Part shown: one piece after another, positions 60,165 to 64,000 of the stretch
Position numbering within the stretch: the stretch's first letter is position 1
Layout: each line of letters begins with the position of its first letter
Assembly: GCF_022968395.1 (NCBI RefSeq)
Contig: NZ_JALJQZ010000007.1
Span: 1-64,000 of the forward strand
DNA: 64,000 nt
Origin: Affinirhizobium lemnae
GTDB lineage: Bacteria; Pseudomonadota; Alphaproteobacteria; Rhizobiales; Rhizobiaceae
Reading direction: 5' to 3'
The notes under the pieces: model-generated
What the model was told of the DNA's origin: nothing
Seen by the model: the letters and a program-made list of their open reading frames with translations, nothing else
Databases searched by the model: none
Position numbers and translations under genes: made by a program

Positions 60165-62423
60165 TTACGGCAGTCTCTTTGCCGTCTGGTTCGGCTTGTC
60201 CTCTATACTTCCGCGAACGCTCACTTCTGCCACTTTCTGCGCGGAGGGCAGGGGTGCGGCGTCACTCAAATCCTTCGAGATCCGTCGCAGGATACGGGTG
60301 CTGTCGGCAGAAAGCGAACGGGGCCGCACCAGCTGCGCCATGCCGTTCGGCGTGGCGTTCGTGCCGTCCTTGGCACTCGCCAGCGGCAGGCCAGGGGCAT
60401 GGTTGCCACGCGGAAGCGGGTTTTCGATGCCGGGAATAGGCTTCAACTCGATGCCCTGATGGGCATAATCCATCAGCTTCTTGAAGGTCATGGCCGGAAG
60501 CGATCCGCCGGTCATGTTGTTCATGGAGGTGAAGTCGTCGTTTCCGAACCAGACAGCAGCCGTGTAATTGCCGGTGAACCCGATGAACCAGGCATCGCGA
60601 TAGCTCTGGGATGTTCCAGTCTTGCCGCCGGTCACGATGCCGCCCTCAAGAGCGGCGCGCTTGGCGGTGCCGATGACCGGGATCTGCGTCAGGATGCGGT
60701 TCATGGAAGAGACCGCCTGTTCCGAAACAATGCGCTTTGCGGCAGGCTCGTCGCGGTTGAAATCATAGAGGATTTCGCCCTCGTAGTCGCTGACCTGCGC
60801 AATGGCATGGCGGCGGGCTTCCACGCCCCCGGCGGGCATCACTGCATAGCCGGTTGCCTGGTCGAGTACCGTGACTTCCGATGTGCCGAGCGGCACGGTC
60901 TTGTCGCTGCGCAGGGGCGTTGCAACACCCATGGTTCTCGCCAGTTCGACAATGGGTTTCACGCCCAGCTTCTCCTTGGCAAGGCGAACGGGCACGGTGT
61001 TTAAGGATTGCGCCATGGCAGAGAGCATGGTCACGCGGCCCTTGTAGGAGCGGGCATAGTTCTGCGGCGACCAGTTGTTCCAGGTAATCGGCGCATCCGA
61101 AATCATGGTGTCGGGCGTGAAACCGTTCTCCATGGCCAGCGTGTAGGTGTAGAGCTTGAACGAGGAGCCGGGCTGGCGCAGTGCCTTGGTGGCGCGGTTG
61201 AACTGGCTTTCGCCATAGTCACGTCCGCCGACCATGGCGCGCACATCGCCGCCATTCTCGATCATCACCAGCGCGCCCTGCTTGACCTTGTAGCTCTCGC
61301 CATATTCGCGAAGCGAACTCTCCACCGCCTCCTGCGCCGCCTGTTGCAAGCCCATGTCGATGGTGGTGCGCACAATCAGTGAGCGCTTCTTGATCTTGCC
61401 TTCATCCGCCAGCCGCTGCACTTCGTCAAACGCCCAGTCGAGGAAATAGTCAGGTGCGGCCAGTTCCGCGCGGTCGATCACGCTTGCCGGGTTGCGCCGT
61501 GCCGCCACCACCTGTCCTTCGGTCATCATGCCGCTCTGCACCAGATTGGTCAGAACTTCGTTTGCACGGCCGCGGGCGGCAGGCAGGTTCACATGCGGGG
61601 CATATTTGGCAGGTGCCTTGAAGAGGCCCGCCAGCATGGCCGCTTCCGCAAGGTTCACATCGGTGATGTTCTTGCCGAAATAGAACTGGGCAGCCGCCGC
61701 CGCACCAAACGTACCAGCGCCCATATAGGCGCGGTCCAGATACAGCCGAAGGATCTCCTTCTTGGAAAGGTTCGCCTCCAGCCAGAGCGCCAGGAAGGCT
61801 TCCTTGATCTTGCGTTCCAGCGAGCGCTCATTGGTGAGAAACAGGTTTTTCGCCAGCTGCTGCGTCAGCGTGGAGCCGCCCTGAACCACGCCGCCTGCAC
61901 GGGCATTTTCGCTCATGGCACGGGCGAGACCAAAGAAATCGATGCCGAAATGGTCGAAGAAGCGCCGGTCTTCGGTGGCCAGAACCGCCTTCACCAGATG
62001 GTCCGGTAACTGGTCTATCGGAACCGCGTCTTCGTGAATGATGCCGCGATGGCCCACAACATTGCCGTAGCGATCAAGAAAGGTGACGGCGAAATCGCCG
62101 CGCGAGCGCCAGTCTTCCTTGGTTTCCTCGAAGGCGGGCATGGCCAGCGCCAGAAGCAGCACAAAGCCCGCAGTGCCGAAGGTCAGGCCCTCATCGGCAA
62201 TCTCGACAACGACGCGCTTCCAGCCGCGAACCCGGAAACGGCGCGAAAAGATGGTGATCTCTTCCCAGATTTCGCCAAGCTTGAAGCCCAGGTTCCAGAC
62301 AGTGGAATCGATCCAGCTGTCTATGCGCAGCAGAAGGTGGCGTCTGCGGCGACGCTTCTCTTCTCGCACATCTGGCTGTCTCGGATCGGGATCGTCCTGC
62401 ACGTCGGAATTCCTGTTGAGCAA
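60165..62423 (-). CDS. mrcA: Class A penicillin-binding protein 1A
   Basis: 752-residue bifunctional peptidoglycan synthase. A basic cytoplasmic segment and one helix ([18 protein letters not shown], about 80-97) precede the GT51 glycosyltransferase with catalytic E151 ([13 protein letters not shown]) and [15 protein letters not shown]. The transpeptidase domain has S420-S-F-K423, an SLN triad motif (MAQSLNTVP) and GGKTGT. The start at 62423 is TTG and no ATG is available in frame nearby, so the exact start is uncertain. It is on the opposite strand from ampC further right. Confidence 0.93.
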   Translation of the reverse strand: MLNRNSDVQDDPDPRQPDVREEKRRRRRHLLLRIDSWIDSTVWNLGFKLGEIWEEITIFSRRFRVRGWKRVVVEIADEGLTFGTAGFVLLLALAMPAFEETKEDWRSRGDFAVTFLDRYGNVVGHRGIIHEDAVPIDQLPDHLVKAVLATEDRRFFDHFGIDFFGLARAMSENARAGGVVQGGSTLTQQLAKNLFLTNERSLERKIKEAFLALWLEANLSKKEILRLYLDRAYMGAGTFGAAAAAQFYFGKNITDVNLAEAAMLAGLFKAPAKYAPHVNLPAARGRANEVLTNLVQSGMMTEGQVVAARRNPASVIDRAELAAPDYFLDWAFDEVQRLADEGKIKKRSLIVRTTIDMGLQQAAQEAVESSLREYGESYKVKQGALVMIENGGDVRAMVGGRDYGESQFNRATKALRQPGSSFKLYTYTLAMENGFTPDTMISDAPITWNNWSPQNYARSYKGRVTMLSAMAQSLNTVPVRLAKEKLGVKPIVELARTMGVATPLRSDKTVPLGTSEVTVLDQATGYAVMPAGGVEARRHAIAQVSDYEGEILYDFNRDEPAAKRIVSEQAVSSMNRILTQIPVIGTAKRAALEGGIVTGGKTGTSQSYRDAWFIGFTGNYTAAVWFGNDDFTSMNNMTGGSLPAMTFKKLMDYAHQGIELKPIPGIENPLPRGNHAPGLPLASAKDGTNATPNGMAQLVRPRSLSADSTRILRRISKDLSDAAPLPSAQKVAEVSVRGSIEDKPNQTAKRLP

Positions 62424-62578
62424 CCGTTTTGCTTGACGCCTTCCTCATGAAGGACCAAAAGCCAAGGGCAATGCCTTTCGCCAGCAATGGCCGACAAATG
62501 GTGAATGCACCCTTAACTCGACTGTCAAACCGATCCTTATCGGCTAAATTATGCCCGTCGTGGCCAAGAAAAGACAAG

Positions 62579-63046
62579 ATGGAAAATCCGTTCTGGAAAG
62601 TGAAATCGCTGGATCAGTTAACGCAAGGCGAGTGGGAAAGCCTGTGCGATGGCTGTGGCCTCTGTTGCCTCAACAAGCTGGAGGACTGGGACACCGGCGA
62701 GGTGGCCTTCACCTCCGTTGCCTGCCGCCTGCTGGATGGCGACAGCTGTCGTTGCTCGGACTATGAGAACCGTCAGGCCACGGTGCCGGACTGTATTCAG
62801 CTCACACCCCAGAGCGTACGCGAAATCCACTGGCTGCCACCCACCTGCGGCTATCGGCTGGTGCGCGATGGGCTGGATCTCTACTGGTGGCATCCGCTCG
62901 TCTCCGGCGATCCGGAAACGGTGCATCAGGCCGGTATCTCCGCGCAGGGCCGTACCATTTCCGAGGAGGAGGTGGATGTGGACGATTTCGAGGACTACCT
63001 CGTCGAATGGCCGCTGACCGTGGGCGAACACGCCAAGACGAATTGA
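62579..63046 (+). CDS. YcgN/YkgJ-like cysteine-cluster protein (UPF0260)
   Basis: 155-residue cytoplasmic protein. The N-terminal cluster [14 protein letters not shown] is followed by [18 protein letters not shown] and DCIQLTP, a conserved set of cysteines likely to bind zinc or an Fe-S cluster. [20 protein letters not shown] completes the UPF0260 pattern. Function unknown. The ATG at 62579 begins [15 protein letters not shown], the usual family N-terminus. Confidence 0.87.
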   Translation: MENPFWKVKSLDQLTQGEWESLCDGCGLCCLNKLEDWDTGEVAFTSVACRLLDGDSCRCSDYENRQATVPDCIQLTPQSVREIHWLPPTCGYRLVRDGLDLYWWHPLVSGDPETVHQAGISAQGRTISEEEVDVDDFEDYLVEWPLTVGEHAKTN

Positions 63047-63232
63047 TGGGGTGGGCCGGGAATATGCAGGAGCTTACAGACACTGATACGTCGAAGCGTC
63101 GCGAAGTTCGAGTGCTGCATGCCAGTGAGATTGATGACGATCTTCTGGCGGAAATTGAAACCGCTCAATACGGTGTGATCTCAGCTTACACAAACACCCC
63201 CGCCACAACTTCGCCAAGAAATCTGATCACTG

Positions 63233-63251
63233 CTCCCATCGCAAATGGGAG
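63233..63251 (+). promoter_or_regulatory. Hairpin covering the ampC ribosome-binding site
   Basis: CTCCCAT (63233-63239) pairs perfectly with ATGGGAG (63245-63251) around CGCAA. The GGGAG of the right arm is the only good ribosome-binding site for the ATG at 63261, 9 bases on. Confidence 0.55.
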
Positions 63252-63260
63252 TAATGAAAC

Positions 63261-64000
63261 ATGCATAAATGTCGTCTGGCGTCGGTCACTCTTGCCGTGG
63301 CCTTTACCTCGGCGTCCCTCGTAAAGGCCGATGACTTCAAGGCAAAGGCGGCAGCAGCGTTCCAGCCGGTCGTGAAGCAGTATGATATCCCCGGCCTCAT
63401 CGTCGGGATTACCCGCAACGGCACCCACGAATTCTACGCGACCGGTCTTGCCTCCAAGGCCGACCGCCGCGAGGTGACGCCGGAAACACTGTTCGAGCTC
63501 GGCTCCATCAGCAAGCTGTTCAATGTCACGCTGGCGGCTCTGGCGGAGCAGCGCGGCACGCTGAAGCTGGAGGATAAGGTCGCGCATCACCTCTGCGCCG
63601 ATAAATGCCGGATCGGCGATGATCTGACGCTGATGGATCTTGCCACGCACCACACCGGCGGCATGCCCTTGCAGGTGCCGGATTCTGTTTCCGATGTGAA
63701 CGGCCTTGTGGATTGGATGAAGGACTGGAAGCCAACCAACCCCGGCGCGCGCAGCTATTCCAATGTCAGCATCGGCATGCTGGGCCATATCAGCGCGAAA
63801 GCCATGGGCATGCCCTATGCGAAAGCCGCCGAAGGTACGCTATTCCCGGCTCTCGGGCTGAAGAACACCTTCGTCACTGTTCCGCAAAGTGAGATGAAGC
63901 GTTACGCCTACGGTTACAACAAGGCAAATGAAGCGATCCGGGTCGGCAAGGGCGTGCTTGATGCAGAGGCCTATGGCGTGAAGTCGAGCGCGAGCGACAT
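63261..64000 (+). CDS. ampC: Class C beta-lactamase AmpC, 5' part only
   Basis: The first 246 residues are present and the gene runs off the window. A short signal peptide (RLASVTLAVAFTSASLVKA) precedes the mature enzyme. The active-site serine motif S82-I-S-K85 and the Y166-S-N168 motif are in place; the KTG motif lies beyond the edge. It hydrolyses penicillins and cephalosporins in the periplasm. No divergent ampR gene is present upstream, unlike the inducible systems of related bacteria; instead a hairpin covers the ribosome-binding site. Confidence 0.9.
   Translation, partial: MHKCRLASVTLAVAFTSASLVKADDFKAKAAAAFQPVVKQYDIPGLIVGITRNGTHEFYATGLASKADRREVTPETLFELGSISKLFNVTLAALAEQRGTLKLEDKVAHHLCADKCRIGDDLTLMDLATHHTGGMPLQVPDSVSDVNGLVDWMKDWKPTNPGARSYSNVSIGMLGHISAKAMGMPYAKAAEGTLFPALGLKNTFVTVPQSEMKRYAYGYNKANEAIRVGKGVLDAEAYGVKSSASD

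Noticed and set aside
62191-62577. Minus-strand ORF overlapping the PBP1a start
   Set aside because: Out of frame with PBP1a; the overlap encodes an Arg-rich shadow.
63064-63324. Frame starting MQELTDTDTSKRREVRVLHA between the YcgN-like gene and ampC
   Set aside because: The first 40 residues look plausibly coding, but the frame runs through the ampC ribosome-binding hairpin and signal peptide region as low-quality sequence. A remnant is possible; I could not support it.
1-64000. tRNA, rRNA, CRISPR arrays, integrase or transposase genes
   Set aside because: I looked for cloverleaf-like sequence, regularly spaced repeats and recombinase motifs on both strands by eye and found none. The regular repeats present are the two inverted-arm intergenic families.

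Overview
The window looks like chromosomal DNA from an alphaproteobacterium of the Rhizobiales, most likely the Rhizobiaceae (Agrobacterium/Rhizobium group). Supporting genes are a MucR/Ros zinc-finger regulator, a DmeR-DmeF nickel/cobalt efflux pair, DUF5330, DUF930, DUF6456 and DUF1491 genes, a split DUF1254/DUF1214 pair, a perfect CtrA-type box, and two families of intergenic inverted-repeat elements like the mosaic elements known from rhizobia. Species cannot be named from the sequence alone. I see no tRNA, rRNA, CRISPR array, transposase or prophage block.

Layout. 0.3-6.3 kb: an MFS transporter, then a tightly overlapping NikABCDE/Opp-type ABC importer, with a Zur-box-like site before the binding protein. 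6.4-10.9 kb: stress and regulatory genes plus two toxin-antitoxin modules (RES-Xre, YefM-YoeB). 10.9-16 kb: aldo/keto reductase, class IV aminotransferase, glycerophosphodiesterase and an arsR-arsC-acr3 arsenic operon. 16-19.4 kb: DUF4142 protein, Fe/Mn superoxide dismutase, cytochrome c' and a dihaem cytochrome. 20-22.3 kb: a MerR regulator, an element bounded by 32-bp inverted repeats, and dmeRF. 22.3-29.4 kb: a small gene under a perfect CtrA box, a diguanylate cyclase, a DUF2946-PepSY pair and oligopeptidase B. 29.5-37.7 kb: small stress genes, BrnT-BrnA, an acetyltransferase, a gene that looks broken by one lost base behind a highly structured leader, a MazF/PemK-like toxin with a partner, and msrB. 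37.8-43.8 kb: a complete seven-gene Mrp (mnhABCDEFG) cation/proton antiporter operon. 44-55.6 kb: mucR, a helix-turn-helix gene overlapping a DUF6456 gene, sufE, DUF5330, a PAS-type histidine kinase with a peptidoglycan-binding protein, and several conserved genes of unknown function. 56-60 kb: a three-gene operon of an NRPS-like adenylating enzyme, a membrane flavoreductase-like protein and a crotonase. 60-64 kb: PBP1a, a YcgN/YkgJ-like Cys-cluster protein and the 5' part of a class C beta-lactamase cut by the window edge.

How the genes work together. Metal and metalloid handling recurs (ABC importer, ars operon, MerR regulator, dmeRF, the copper-associated DUF2946 and the PepSY protein), as do stress defence (SOD, MsrB, Usp, DksA-like, SufE) and cell envelope and ion homeostasis (Mrp, PBP1a, AmpC). 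Four toxin-antitoxin modules lie within 29 kb. The best candidate for an undescribed system is the adenylating enzyme/membrane reductase/crotonase operon at 56.0-59.9 kb. It sits behind an unusually AT-rich promoter with two direct repeats exactly two helical turns apart, and it carries an intrinsic terminator before its third gene. Other unexplained structures are the inverted-repeat-bounded element at 20.6-20.9 kb with its 32-codon ORF, the multi-hairpin leader at 36.1-36.4 kb, and a hairpin that covers the ampC ribosome-binding site.
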